Of a DNA stretch of 64,000 bases, positions 9,192-18,826 are shown one piece after another. Origin of the DNA: Hankyongella ginsenosidimutans. Its GTDB lineage: Bacteria > Pseudomonadota > Alphaproteobacteria > Sphingomonadales > Sphingomonadaceae. The DNA lies in contig NZ_CP039704.1 of the NCBI RefSeq assembly GCF_005144965.1, positions 1,968,001 to 2,032,000 of the forward strand. The letters run 5' to 3'. The stretch's first letter is position 1; every line of letters starts with the position of its first letter. The notes below the pieces were generated by a model. It was not told the DNA's origin. It searched no databases and was given only the letters and a program-made list of their open reading frames with translations. A program made the position numbers and the translations under genes.

Positions 9192-9413
9192 ATGTTCGAA
9201 ACGGTGATGGGCTCGGCCAAGCTATTCTTTCAGGGCAAGCTGTTTAGGGACACGGGGCTGGCCATCCGCCTGCTGTTGCTTGGCGCGCTGATTGCCGCGG
9301 CGGTGACGGTGGCGGTGGGATTGGTGCTGCCGGTCTGGGCGGCGGGTATCGCTGGCGGGTTTGTGGGCGGTGGCGTTCAGCCCTGGCTCTACCGAAACAT
9401 CAAGTACGCCTGA
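9192..9413 (+). CDS. Small membrane protein of the hydrogenase cluster
   Basis: A 73-residue protein from ATG 9192 (GAGGGAG upstream). A basic N-terminal helix (GSAKLFFQGKLFRDTG) is followed by two hydrophobic segments, LAIRLLLLGALIAAAVTVAV and GLVLPVWAAGIAGGFVGGGV, separated only by a short turn, then a short basic tail. This predicts a membrane hairpin with both ends on the same side. No family name is recognised. With no cytochrome b in the cluster, a small anchor of this kind is a plausible membrane docking element. Confidence 0.65.
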   Translation: MFETVMGSAKLFFQGKLFRDTGLAIRLLLLGALIAAAVTVAVGLVLPVWAAGIAGGFVGGGVQPWLYRNIKYA

Positions 9414-9417
9414 CGCC

Positions 9418-10276
9418 ATGTCCGAGGCCGACCCCAAAGACTTGAGCCATCGCTTTCCCGGCTGCTGGGAGAGCTCGCCTCGCTAGAGGCGCTGGCCGAG
9501 AACTGGGGCGAGGCCGAACGCAGCGGTGCGCAGGCCCGGGCTACGGCAATAGACGCACTCAATGCCGAAGCCTTCCGCCGGCTGATCCGATCCCTGCGGG
9601 ACCTGCCTGGCGCCGCCGAGGCGCTGCGCGATGCCGCAACGGACGAAGTGGTCTATTGCGTGCTCCGGCGGCACGGCATCCTGAAAGCCAGCCTGTTCGA
9701 GCGGGTGGAGGCGGCACTGGCGACGGTGCGCCCAACCCTTGCGGGTCACGGCGGCGACGCGGAACTGGTCGAAGTCACGGGCGAGCGCGCCGTGGTCCGC
9801 TTCCTTGGCGCCTGCGATGGGTGCCCGGCTTCGGCGCTGACATTCTATGCCGGCGTCAAGAAGGCGATCACCGAGCAGGTTCCCGAAATCCGCGAGGTCA
9901 AGCAGGCGAAAGGCCTTGGTGGGGGCGGCGATGCGGTCCACTTCACCTCGCCATTCGCGGTTCACGAAAAGGAAGGCTGGACCCGCGCGAGCAGACTGGC
10001 CGATCTTCCCGATGGCGCAACGCGGATCATCGAGCTGGACGGCCATTCGCTGCTGCTGTCCCGTTTCGGCGATACGGTCACCTGCTTCGAGAATGCCTGC
10101 GCGCATCTCGGCATGCCGATGGATCATGGCGACATGGTCGATGGCATCATTACCTGCCCACACCACGGTTTCGCTACGCACTCGAAACAGGTGAGTGCCT
10201 GACCGCGCCGGAGGTCCAGCTACAGCCGCACGCGGTGCGCGTGCGCGGTGACAATATAGAATTGAGGCTGACCTGA
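9418..10276 (+). CDS. NifU C-terminal domain / Rieske [2Fe-2S] fusion protein
   Basis: About 286 residues in three parts: an N-terminal helical region, a NifU-type scaffold domain with GACDGCPASALTFYAG carrying the CxxC site, and a Rieske ferredoxin domain with CAHLGMPMDHG and CPHHGF as the two Cys-His ligand pairs. Frame breaks near 9457 and 10171 (a lost base before RYALETGECL) are repaired by adding one base each. The stop overlaps the next ATG. Mycobacterial Huc operons encode a Rieske-type protein (HucE) proposed as immediate electron acceptor; I infer the same role here. Confidence 0.85.
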
Positions 10277-11452
10277 TGGCGGCCACGCTCGCCCCTCCTT
10301 CCTTCCGCCCGGTCAAGCGGGAGGGCACGGTCCAGCCCGGCTTGCCGCTGCTGGCGCCGGTGGGCCTCGTGTGGTTCTCGGCTGGACGGAAGGCGATCTG
10401 GCCGGGCCGCTTGCTCCCGGTGCCACGAGCCTGTTCGGGCCGCGTGGCGTTTGCCTGCACGCCGATGGTTCGCTCTGGATATCGGACACCGGCCATCACC
10501 GCCTGCTCGGCTGGCGCAAGACGCCCGAAAATGACAATGCGCCGGCAGAAATCCTGATCGGCCAGCCAGGGTTCGATCACGAGGGGCGCAATGCCAAAGG
10601 GCCGCCGGGCCGGCCACGCTCAACGTGCCGACTGGAGTATGCGCGTGGCGTGGTGGTTTGGCGGTCGCCGACGCCTGGAACCACCGCGTGCTGATCTGGC
10701 ATGATGTCCCCACGCGTAGCGGCCAGCCCGCTGACCTGGTGCTCGGGCAGCTTTCGGGGTGCGCCGTGCTGGCCAATCGCGGACGCGATCATCCCGATGC
10801 CGCCAGCCTCCACTGGCCTTACGGCGTCGCGGAAATTTCCGGGCGGCTTGTGGTCTGTGACAGTGGCAACCGCCGTGTGCTGGTCTGGAATGATCCTACC
10901 GCGACCGGGCAACCCGCCGATCTCGTGCTGGGCCAGCGCAGCTTCGATTGTCGCGATGAGAATGCAGGGGTGAGGTTTCGGCGCTTTCAATGCGCTGGCC
11001 GCACGGCGCGACATGGTGGTGCGGTCATCTGGCCATAGCCGATAGCGGCAACAACCGGATCATGGTGTGGGACGGCTTCCCCGATCGGGCGGGCGCGCCG
11101 TGTGATGCCGTGCTCGGCCAAGCGAACATGACGCGCTGCGATCACAACATGTCATCCTACTACCCCAGCGCGCAGGCGGTGAACATGCCTTACGCGCTCG
11201 CCGCCGCCGGGGAGCGCCTGATCGTGGCCGACACCGCCAATTCACGCCTGCTGGGCTGGAGCAACGGGGCAACGGCAAGCGATGCGCGGTGGCTGTCGTG
11301 CCAGCCCGACTTCGCCTCGAAGGGCGACAACCGCTGGGGTCGCCGAGCGCGACAGCGTGTGCTGGCCCTATGGCCTATCGACGCGGGACAATCTGGTCGG
11401 AATCGCGGACAGTGGGAACAACCGCGTACTGTTGTGGGAGTTGGCGCGGTGA
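10276..11452 (+). CDS. NHL-repeat (beta-propeller) protein of the hydrogenase cluster
   Basis: About 395 residues built from repeated propeller blades: GSLWISDTGHHRLLGW, LAVADAWNHRVLIW, LVVCDSGNRRVLVW, LAIADSGNNRIMVW, LIVADTANSRLLGW and a final GIADSGNNRVLLWEL, i.e. six recognisable blades, alternating with GQPADLVLGQ linkers. No signal peptide. At least four frame breaks (near 10367, 10610, 10975, 11340) split the gene. The stop overlaps the hypF GTG (GTGA). NHL proteins recur in group 2a hydrogenase operons; a scaffold or assembly function is likely but unproven. Confidence 0.8.
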
Positions 11453-13837
11453 TCGGCGAGCGACTGATCGTGCGCGGCCAGGTGCAGGGCGTGGGCTTCC
11501 GGCCCACAGTCTGGCGACTCGCCAACGAACTCGGCCTAACCGGCGATGTGCGTAACACCAGCGAGGGTGTTGAGATCCGTGTCTGGGGTGCGGGCTCCGA
11601 CGGTTTCGAAAAGGCGCTGCGCGCGGCGCTGCCGGCGCTGGCGCGGATCGACGCGGTGGAGCGCCGGCCGATCGTGGCAGCGCCGCCATCGGATTTCAGC
11701 ATTGCCGCTTCGGCTGGCGAGGGCATGCACGGCGCGGTGACGCCGGACGCAGCGATCTGCGCAGACTGCCACGAGGAAATCCGCGATCCGTTCGCGCGGC
11801 GCTATCGTTACCCCTTCGCCAATTGCACCAATTGCGGCCCGCGTTTCTCGATCATCGAAAGCGGGCCTTACGACCGTGCGCGCACCACGATGCGCGGTTT
11901 CGCGATCTGCGGGGAATGCGGCGCGGAATATGCCGACCCCGCCGACCGCCGCTTCCACGCCCAGCCGATTGCCTGCCATGCCTGCGGTCCGCGCGCCTGG
12001 ATCGAGCATCTGGGCGGCGGCACGGTTCAGCACGAGGCTTTTTCGATGCTGGACGATGTCGATGCGGCGGGAGGCATGCTCAAGAACGGGCATATCGTCG
12101 CGATCAAGGGGCTGGGTGGTTTCCACCTCGCCTGTGATGCCACCCGGGCCGACGTGGTCGAGACACTGCGCGCGCGCAAGGCGCGGCGCGGCAAGGCTTT
12201 CGCGCTTATGGCGCGCGACATCGAGGTGATCCGCAAGTACGCGCAGGTTTCTGATGAAGAGGCAGCGCTGCTCGCCTCGCCCGAAGCGCCGATCGTTTTG
12301 CTGCGCGCTTCGGGTGAGGCACTGCCTGACGCGGTGGCGCCTGGGCTCGATCGGATCGGTTTCATGTTGCCGTACACCCCTCCACCACCTCGTTCTGCGC
12401 CGCATGGCGCGCCCGGTGGTGATGACCTCGGGCAACCTCTCGGGCCGTCCGCAATGCACGGATAATGAAGAGGCGCGCCGGGAACTGGCGGGAATTGCCG
12501 GGTTCGCGCTGATGCATGACCGGCCGATCGCCAATCGGATCGACGATAGTGTCGCCCGGTTCGACCTGGGCCGTGTGCGTCTGCTGCGCCGCGCGCGCGG
12601 TTATGCGCCACGTGCGCTCGAGCTGCCGCACGGCTTCTCGCGCGAGACGCAATTGCTGGCGATGGGCGCGGAGCTCAAGAACTGCTTCTGCCTGGTGCGC
12701 GGCGGACAGGCGGTGCTCAGCCAGCACATGGGCGATCTGGAGGACGCCGCGACCGCAGACGACGTGCGCCGCAACCTCGCGCTCTATACCCAACTCTACG
12801 ATCACCAGCCCGAAGTTATCGCCGTCGATGCCCATCCCGATTACCTCTCGACGAAACATGGCCACGAGATCGCGCATGGCGCGCCGGTTATCGCCGTGCA
12901 GCATCACCATGCCCATGTGGCTGCCTGCATGGCGGAGAACGGCCGGGCGCTTGATGCGCCGCCGGTGCTTGGCATCGTGCTCGACGGCCTTGGCATGGGC
13001 GATGACGGCACGGTCTGGGGCGGTGAGTTTCTCGTCTGCGACTATCGTGGCTATCGGCGCGCTGGGCTGTTCAAGCCGGTCGCCCTGCCCGGTGGCACGG
13101 CGGCGGTGCGCGAGCCCTGGCGCAATGCTTATGCCCATCTGATGGCGCAGATGGGGTGGGCCGAATTCGCGATGAACTTCGCTGATCTGCCCCTGTTTGA
13201 GCGCCTTTCCGTCATGCCGCGCGCGGCGCTCGACGCGATGATGGCGAAGGGTGTCAATTCGCCACGGTCGTCCTCCTGCGGTCGGCTGTTCGATGCGGCG
13301 GCGGCGATTGTCGGGCTCGCCTGGGACCGGCAGGATTACGAAGGGCAGGCGGCGATGCTGCTCGAAGCAGCGATCGATCCGGCGGCGATGTCCGAGCCCG
13401 ACGATCTGGCCTATCCCTTTGCCATCCCGCTGCTAGGCGGCAAGGGCCTGCCCTATATCGAGCCGCTGGCGGTGTGGCGCGCGATGCTGGGCGACCTGCT
13501 GCTCGAAACGCCGGTCGGCGTCATCGCCGCGCGCTTTCATCGGGGTTTGGCGCGCGCGGTGCTCGCGATGACGCACCGTCTGAGCGGTGAGGGCGGACCC
13601 GACACCGTGGCGCTGAGCGGCGGCTGCTTCCAGAACGCGACCCTGTTCGCACTGATCCATGACGGGCTGGAAGCGATGGGCCTCAAGGTGCTCAGCCACT
13701 CGGCGGTGCCCGCCAACGATGGCGGCCTGGCGCTCGGTCAGGCGACGGTGGCGCTGGCCGCGTTGCAATCACAACAACAACAACGAGAATCATTGGGAGA
13801 TTGTCATGTGCCTGGGTATTCCGGGGCGGATCGTTGA
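11449..13837 (+). CDS. hypF: Carbamoyltransferase HypF
   Basis: Makes the carbamoyl group that HypE turns into the cyanide ligands of the NiFe site. Domains in order: acylphosphatase (VQGVGFRPTVWRLANE), two zinc-finger clusters (ICADCHEEI and CTNCGPRFS, then CGECGAEY and CHACGP), a YrdC-like domain (IKGLGGFHLACDA), and a Kae1-like domain with the metal motif HHHAHVAACMAE and LSGGCFQN. GTG 11449 overlaps the NHL stop. A lost C in 12377-12380 breaks the frame at PYTPLHHLVL. The frame runs 32 bases into hypC, which may reflect another lost base near the CAA repeat at 13770. Confidence 0.93.
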
Positions 13838-14102
13838 ACTTACCGATCCGGTTCGTAAGCTGGCGATCGCCGATGTTTCCGGGGTGCGCCGGCCGGTCAA
13901 TCTCGCCTGCGTGATCGGCGATGGTACCGCCGAAGATCTGCTTGGCGCGTGGGTGCTGATCCACGTCGGCTTCGCGATGAGCGTGATCGACGAGGAGCAG
14001 GCGGCTGAGACGCTGCGCGTGCTCACCGAACTGGGCGAAGCGCAGCAGGAACTGGATGCCATGCGTCAGGGCGATGCGGCGCGCGGCGCGGCGCGATGGT
14101 AA
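13806..14102 (+). CDS. hypC: Hydrogenase assembly chaperone HypC
   Basis: A 98-residue chaperone that carries the Fe(CN)2CO precursor with HypD and delivers it to HupL. The N-terminal MCLGIPGRIVEL provides the essential Cys2, and HVGFAMSVIDEEQA is the typical C-terminal signature. GGGAGA lies five bases before the ATG. The frame is intact. Confidence 0.93.
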   Translation: MCLGIPGRIVELTDPVRKLAIADVSGVRRPVNLACVIGDGTAEDLLGAWVLIHVGFAMSVIDEEQAAETLRVLTELGEAQQELDAMRQGDAARGAARW

Positions 14103-14106
14103 GACA

Positions 14107-14799
14107 ATGAGTGGCCCTTCACCATCGCTGAGCGCGCTCTACCCGCACATGCGCCCGCCCGGCGAGGCGCGCGCCGAACCGGTCGAGAACCTGCTCCATT
14201 CGGTGCGCGCCAAGGCGCGCGATCATCAGGACGTCTTCGCGCGCTGCTTCGCCGAACAGGCCGAAGTGCTGGTGGCGATGGCGCAGGCGCTTGCAGCCTC
14301 CTATCGCAGCGGCGGCCGCCTGCTGGCGATGGGCAATGGCGGATCGAGCTGCGACGCGGCGCATGTCACGGTCGAATTTCTCCATCCCGTCACCGCCGGG
14401 CGTCCCGCACTGAGCGCGATCAACCTTGCCGCCGACGTGGCGATGATGACGGCGGTGGGTAACGACGTCGGGCAGGAGCATATCTTCGTGCGCCCGCTCA
14501 TCGCGCATGGCCGGCGCGGCGATTGCCTCGTCGGCTTCTCGACCAGCGGCAATTCGGTGAACCTGCTGCGCGCTTTCGCCAAGGCGCGTGAGATGGGCAT
14601 CGCGACGCTTGGCTTTGCTGGCGGCGACGGCGGCGAGATGGCCATCATGGGGCTCGACCATCTGCTGACCGTGCCGACAAGCTCGATCCACCGGGTGCAG
14701 GAATGCCACCTTGCCGCCTACCACATCCTCTGGGACTTGACGCATACTCTGCTTGCAGCCGACCGCCGCCCGCTCGGCAAAGATGGGGCGCGGCCATGA
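14107..14799 (+). CDS. SIS-domain sugar isomerase-like protein (GmhA family)
   Basis: A 230-residue protein with one SIS fold: the phosphosugar-binding loop LLAMGNGGSSCDAAH, the segment VGFSTSGNSVNLLRAFAKA, and a C-terminal helix IHRVQECHLAAYHILWDL that in GmhA carries active-site residues. The related enzyme isomerises sedoheptulose 7-phosphate. GmhA-like genes are recurrent passengers of group 2a hydrogenase operons, where their substrate is unknown. Here it sits between hypC and hypD with a 4-base stop/start overlap to hypD. The frame is intact. Confidence 0.85.
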   Translation: MSGPSPSLSALYPHMRPPGEARAEPVENLLHSVRAKARDHQDVFARCFAEQAEVLVAMAQALAASYRSGGRLLAMGNGGSSCDAAHVTVEFLHPVTAGRPALSAINLAADVAMMTAVGNDVGQEHIFVRPLIAHGRRGDCLVGFSTSGNSVNLLRAFAKAREMGIATLGFAGGDGGEMAIMGLDHLLTVPTSSIHRVQECHLAAYHILWDLTHTLLAADRRPLGKDGARP

Positions 14800-15923
14800 G
14801 GTTCGTCGATGAATTCCGCGATCCGGTTCGCGCCGGCTACCTGCTGCGCGAGATCGAGGGGTTGGCGGAAACGATCATGCGCGATCGGGACCGGACGATC
14901 GTCATCATGGAGGTCTGCGGCGGCCACACCCATTCGATCTTCCGCTACGGCATCGAGAAGATGCTGCCTCGGTCAATCGAATTCGCGCATGGTCCCGGTT
15001 GCCCGGTCTGCGTGCTGCCGATGGGACGGGTCGACGATTGCGTCGCGCTTGCCGAACGGCCCGAGGTGATCTTCACCACGTTCGGCGATGCCATGCGCGT
15101 GCCCGGTTCAAGGGTGAGCCTGCTCGGCGCCAAAGCCGCTGGCGCCGACGTGCGCATGGTTTATTCGCCACTTGATGCGCTCGCACTCGCGCGCGCCAAT
15201 CCTGCACGCGAAGTGGTGTTCTTCGGCCTCGGCTTCGAGACCACCATGCCATCCACCGCGCTGACGATCCTCCAGGCCCAGGCGGAGGGCATCCGCAATT
15301 TCTCGCTGTTCTGCAATCACATCACCATCATCCCCACGATCAAGGCGATCCTCGATTCGCCCGACATGCGGATCGACGGCTTCCTGGGCCCCGGCCATGT
15401 CTCGATGGTCATTGGCACCGAGCCCTATGACTTCATCGCGCGTGATTACCACCGCCCGCTGGTGGTCGCGGGCTTCGAGCCGCTCGATGTGCTGCATTCG
15501 GTCTGGATGGTGCTGAGGCAGATCGCCGAGGGCCGCGCCGAGATCGAGAACCAGTATGCCCGGATTGTGCCTGAGAAAGGCAATCCAGCCTCGCTTTCGG
15601 CGGTGACCGAGGTGTTCGAACTGCGCGAGTTCTTTGAATGGCGCGGCCTCGGCTCGATCGATCATTCGGGCGTGCGCGTCCGCGAACGCTATGCCGCGTG
15701 GGATGCCGAACGCAAGTTCGCGGTCGCCTCGCCCAGCATTCCCGATCCCAAGGCCTGCCAGTGCGGCGAAGTGCTGAAAGGTGCGATCAAGCCCTGGCAG
15801 TGCAAGCTGTTTGGTCGCGCCTGCACGCCCGAAACGCCGATGGGCGCGCTGATGGTCTCGTCCGAAGGAGCCTGCGCCGCCTATTATCAATACGGCGGCG
15901 TCGAACTGGAGCAGGTGCCATGA
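14796..15923 (+). CDS. hypD: Hydrogenase iron-centre assembly protein HypD
   Basis: A 375-residue scaffold with a [4Fe-4S] cluster that assembles the Fe(CN)2CO unit with HypC. Recognisable motifs: MEVCGGHTHSIFRYG (the CGGHTH cysteine), HGPGCPVCVLP, FGLGFETTMPSTA, and the C-terminal cysteines in ACQCGEVLKG and CKLFGRACTPETP. ATG 14796 overlaps the previous stop. The frame is complete, one of the few long intact genes in the cluster. Confidence 0.95.
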   Translation: MRFVDEFRDPVRAGYLLREIEGLAETIMRDRDRTIVIMEVCGGHTHSIFRYGIEKMLPRSIEFAHGPGCPVCVLPMGRVDDCVALAERPEVIFTTFGDAMRVPGSRVSLLGAKAAGADVRMVYSPLDALALARANPAREVVFFGLGFETTMPSTALTILQAQAEGIRNFSLFCNHITIIPTIKAILDSPDMRIDGFLGPGHVSMVIGTEPYDFIARDYHRPLVVAGFEPLDVLHSVWMVLRQIAEGRAEIENQYARIVPEKGNPASLSAVTEVFELREFFEWRGLGSIDHSGVRVRERYAAWDAERKFAVASPSIPDPKACQCGEVLKGAIKPWQCKLFGRACTPETPMGALMVSSEGACAAYYQYGGVELEQVP

Positions 15924-16973
15924 ACGAGCAGGTTGCCCTTACCCCGCGCGTCGCGCGTCTGCGCGCCGATCGCGTCACGCTCGCTCATGGCGGCGGCGGC
16001 AAGGCGATGCGCGATCTGATCGAGGATGTATTCGTCTCCACCTTCCAGCCGGACGGTATGGAGGATCAGGCGCGGCTGCAATCGGCATTGCTGGCCGAGC
16101 CCGGCGCACAGCTCGCCTTCACCACCGACAGCTTCGTGGTCCAGCCGATCGAATTCCCCGGCGGCGACATCGGACGGATCGCGGTGTGCGGCACGGTCAA
16201 CGATCTGGCCGTGGGCGGCGCCCGCCCGTTGTGGCTTTCGGCCGCCTTCATCATCGAGGAGGGCTGCGAAGTCGCGCTGCTACGGCGTGTGGTCGCCTCG
16301 ATGCGCGCCGCGGCGGATGAGGCGGGTGTGCGCATCGTCACCGGCGATACCAAGGTGGTCGAGCGCGGCGCGGCAGACCGGTTGTTCGTCACCACCGCCG
16401 GGGTCGGCGTAATCCCGCCTGGCCGTATGCTTTCGGCGGAGCGGGTCCAGCCTGGCGACGTCGCGATCGTCAACGGCGTGCTCGGCGATCATGGCGCCAC
16501 GATCCTGGCCGCGCGGGGCGACATGGCGCTGGAAACCGATATCGCCTCGGATTGCCGGCCGCTTGGCGACTTGATGGAAGCGGTGATCGCCGCAGCGCCT
16601 GGTGTGCGATGCGCGCGGGATGCGACGCGTGGCGGCTTGGCTTCGGCGCTCAATGAGATCGCACAGGCCTCGGCCGTCGGCATCGAGATCGAGGAGGCGA
16701 CGCTGCCGCTCCGGGCCGAAGTGAAGGGCGTGTGCGAACTGCTCGGGCTCGACCCGCTATACCTCGCCAATGAGGGGCCCTGGTGCTGTTCGTTCCCGAA
16801 AGCGAAGCGCGGGCGGCGCTTGCCGCGATGCGCGCCACACCGGCTGGACGGGAGGCGGCGATCATCGGCCGCGCGGTCGAATCGCGCCATGCCCGCGTGG
16901 TCATGCGCAGCCATTTCGGGGCAGCCGAATCGTCGACATGCTGGTCGGCGAACAACTTCCGCGCATCTGCTGA
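15920..16973 (+). CDS. hypE: Carbamoyl dehydratase HypE
   Basis: Receives carbamoyl from HypF on its C-terminal cysteine and dehydrates it with ATP to thiocyanate. AIR-synthase-like fold with VTLAHGGGGKAMRDLI near the N-terminus, CGTVNDLAVGGARP, and CARDATRGGLASALNEIA. The C-terminus must be read through two base losses (about 16778 and 16919), after which it ends in VDMLVGEQLPRIC, the conserved PRIC with the acceptor cysteine last. ATG 15920 overlaps the hypD stop. About 352 residues corrected. Confidence 0.93.
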
Positions 16974-16986
16974 AGGAAAAGAGGCC

Positions 16987-17706
16987 ATGCAGCTCCCCTG
17001 ATCGCGCTCGGATTTCTCGCCGGAATGGGGCATGCGCTCGAACCTGACCACCTCGCCGCGGTCGGCTCGATGGCGACCGGCAAGAGTTCGCGCGGCGCAC
17101 TGGTGCTGCGCGGCGCTGCCTGGGGAATGGGACACACGATCACTTTGTTCGTCATCTGCACGGCGGTGATCCTGTTCGGCATGATGCTCACGCAGCGCAT
17201 GGCAGCGACGATGGAAAGCGCCGTCGGCGTGATGCTGGTGCTCTTGGGTGGCGAAGTGCTCTGGCGCATGCGCCGCGCGCGCGTGCATTTCCATGTCCAC
17301 CAGCACGCCGATGGTGAACGCCACTTCCATGCGCACAGCCATCTGGGCGAGCAGACGCCGCACGACGCGCGCCGTCACAAGCACACGCACCGTCGCCGGG
17401 CGCTGCCGATGAAGGCGCTGCTCGTCGGGCTGGTGCATGGCGCCGCTGGATCGAGCGCGTTGGTGGTGCTTGCCGTCGCCACGGTGCCTAACCCGTGGCT
17501 GGCAAGCTTCTATGTGCTACTGTTCGGGCTCGGTTCTATGGCGGGCATGGCCTCGCTCAGCCTCGTCGCCTCATGGCCGCTCGGCGCGGCGGAGCGCTTC
17601 GCGACGCGACTCCATCAGGGGCTCAGCGCCGCAGTTGCGCTTTTGCGATCACATTAGGCGCGCATTCGCTCGTGGTGAATATGCCCGTGGCTTGGGAGGC
17701 GCCTGA
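16987..17706 (+). CDS. NicO/UreH-type nickel permease
   Basis: A multi-spanning membrane protein for nickel supply to the hydrogenase. The first helix holds HALEPDHLAAVGSM, the H-x4-D signature of nickel/cobalt permeases; a second conserved stretch is GLVHGAAGSSALVVLAV. Between them a cytoplasmic or periplasmic loop is very His-rich (HFHVHQHADGERHFHAHSHL). The start ATG 16987 is cut off after five codons by a lost C in 16995-16998. A further break near 17640 makes the C-terminus uncertain: one frame stops at 17657, another at 17706, overlapping the hypA ATG. I take the latter because of the TGATG junction. Confidence 0.78.
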
Positions 17707-17948
17707 TGCACGAACTTGGCCTTGCGCGGAACATCGTCGGCATCGTTGGCGATCATGCCCGTGGACGGCGGGTTTCGCGGGTACGGCTTGTGGTCGGGCC
17801 GCACGCCTGCGTCGAGGAAGAGGCGGTCCGCTTCTGCTTCGACGTGGTCAGCGAGCAGACGGTGCTGGCCGGCGCGCGGCTGGAATTCCTGCCCGGCGAG
17901 GGCGATGCCTTTGTGATCAAGGATTTCGATATGGAGGAGATGGTCTGA
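17706..17948 (+). CDS. hypA: HypA-like nickel metallochaperone lacking the zinc ribbon
   Basis: HypA brings nickel to the hydrogenase large subunit. The N-terminal nickel motif MHEL and the fold segments RVSRVRLVVGP and EEEAVRFCFDVV are present. The usual zinc-binding insert with two CxxC pairs, expected after GARLEF, is absent: the protein passes directly through LPGEGDAFVIKDFDMEEMV to a stop, at 80 residues against about 113 normally. The C-terminal strand that follows the zinc domain in other HypA proteins is still recognisable, so this looks like an internal deletion of about 30 residues in frame. TGATG overlaps link it to genes on both sides. Confidence 0.82.
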   Translation: MHELGLARNIVGIVGDHARGRRVSRVRLVVGPHACVEEEAVRFCFDVVSEQTVLAGARLEFLPGEGDAFVIKDFDMEEMV

Positions 17949-18823
17949 TGTGCGGCACCTGCGGATGTTCCGACCCGGCCAATGAAGTGAGCATGCTCGA
18001 TCCAGACACTGGCGTGAAGACGCTCCTGCGGGCGGCCACGATCATCATCATGAGCACGCGCACGACCATGGCCACCACCATCATGAGCACGCACACGACC
18101 ATGGCCACCACCATCATGAGCACCATCATCATGACCATGGCCACAGCCACGATCATCATGGCATGGAGCGCGTAACGCTCGAAACGGCGGTTCTGGCCAA
18201 GAACGACTTGCAGGCCGCGCGCAATCGCGGCTGGTTCGAGGGGCGCGGCGTCGTCGCCCTCAATCTCGTCAGTTCGCCGGGCGCAGGCAAGACGACCCTG
18301 CTCGAGGCGACGATCCGCGCGCTGGCGGGCAAGATTGCGATCAGCGTGATCGAAGGCGATCAGCAGACCGCCAACGATGCCGCGCGCATTCGCGATGCAG
18401 GTGCTCGCGCGATCCAGATCAACACGGGCCGGCTGCCACCTCGAAGCCGACATGGTGGCGCGGGCAGCGGCGAACCTCGCGCCCGCGCCGGGCTCGATCC
18501 TGATGATCGAAAATGTCGGCAATCTCGTCTGCCCGGCCATGTTCGATCTTGGCGAGCGCATGAAGGTGGCGGTGATCTCGACGCCGGAAGGCGAGGACAA
18601 GCCGCTCAAATACCCTCACATGTTTCGTGCGGCAGGGCTCGTTCTGATCAACAAGATCGACCTTGCGCCGCATGTCGGATTCGATGAGGCGGCATGTCGC
18701 GCGGCGATTGGCTCGGTCAATCCCGAAGCCAGGATTCTCACCGTTTCCGCCCGGACAGGCGAAGGTATGTCCGCCTGGCTCGATTTTCTATCCGAGCAGA
18801 TATCCCAGACCGTCGAGGCTTAG
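17948..18823 (+). CDS. hypB: Hydrogenase nickel incorporation GTPase HypB
   Basis: GTPase that loads nickel together with HypA. The N-terminus MCGTCGC is the high-affinity nickel motif, followed, after a lost G in 18030-18032, by a long His-rich stretch (about 18038-18165, repeats of [10 protein letters not shown] type) for nickel storage. The GTPase part has the P-loop [30 protein letters not shown] and the specificity motif INKIDLAP. A two-base loss near 18429 interrupts [13 protein letters not shown]. The low-complexity His region is therefore coding, not a free DNA repeat. About 292 residues. Confidence 0.93.
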
Positions 18824-18826
18824 TCT

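Noticed and set aside
13770-13837. hypF-hypC overlap of 32 bases as a genuine feature
   Set aside because: The hypF C-terminus past the CAA-rich stretch is not conserved-looking and a lost base there is likely, so the overlap is probably artificial.
18035-18165. Tandem CATCATGAGCAC-type DNA repeat, considered as CRISPR or satellite
   Set aside because: In the correct frame it encodes the His-rich nickel-binding stretch of HypB; spacing is irregular and there are no spacers.
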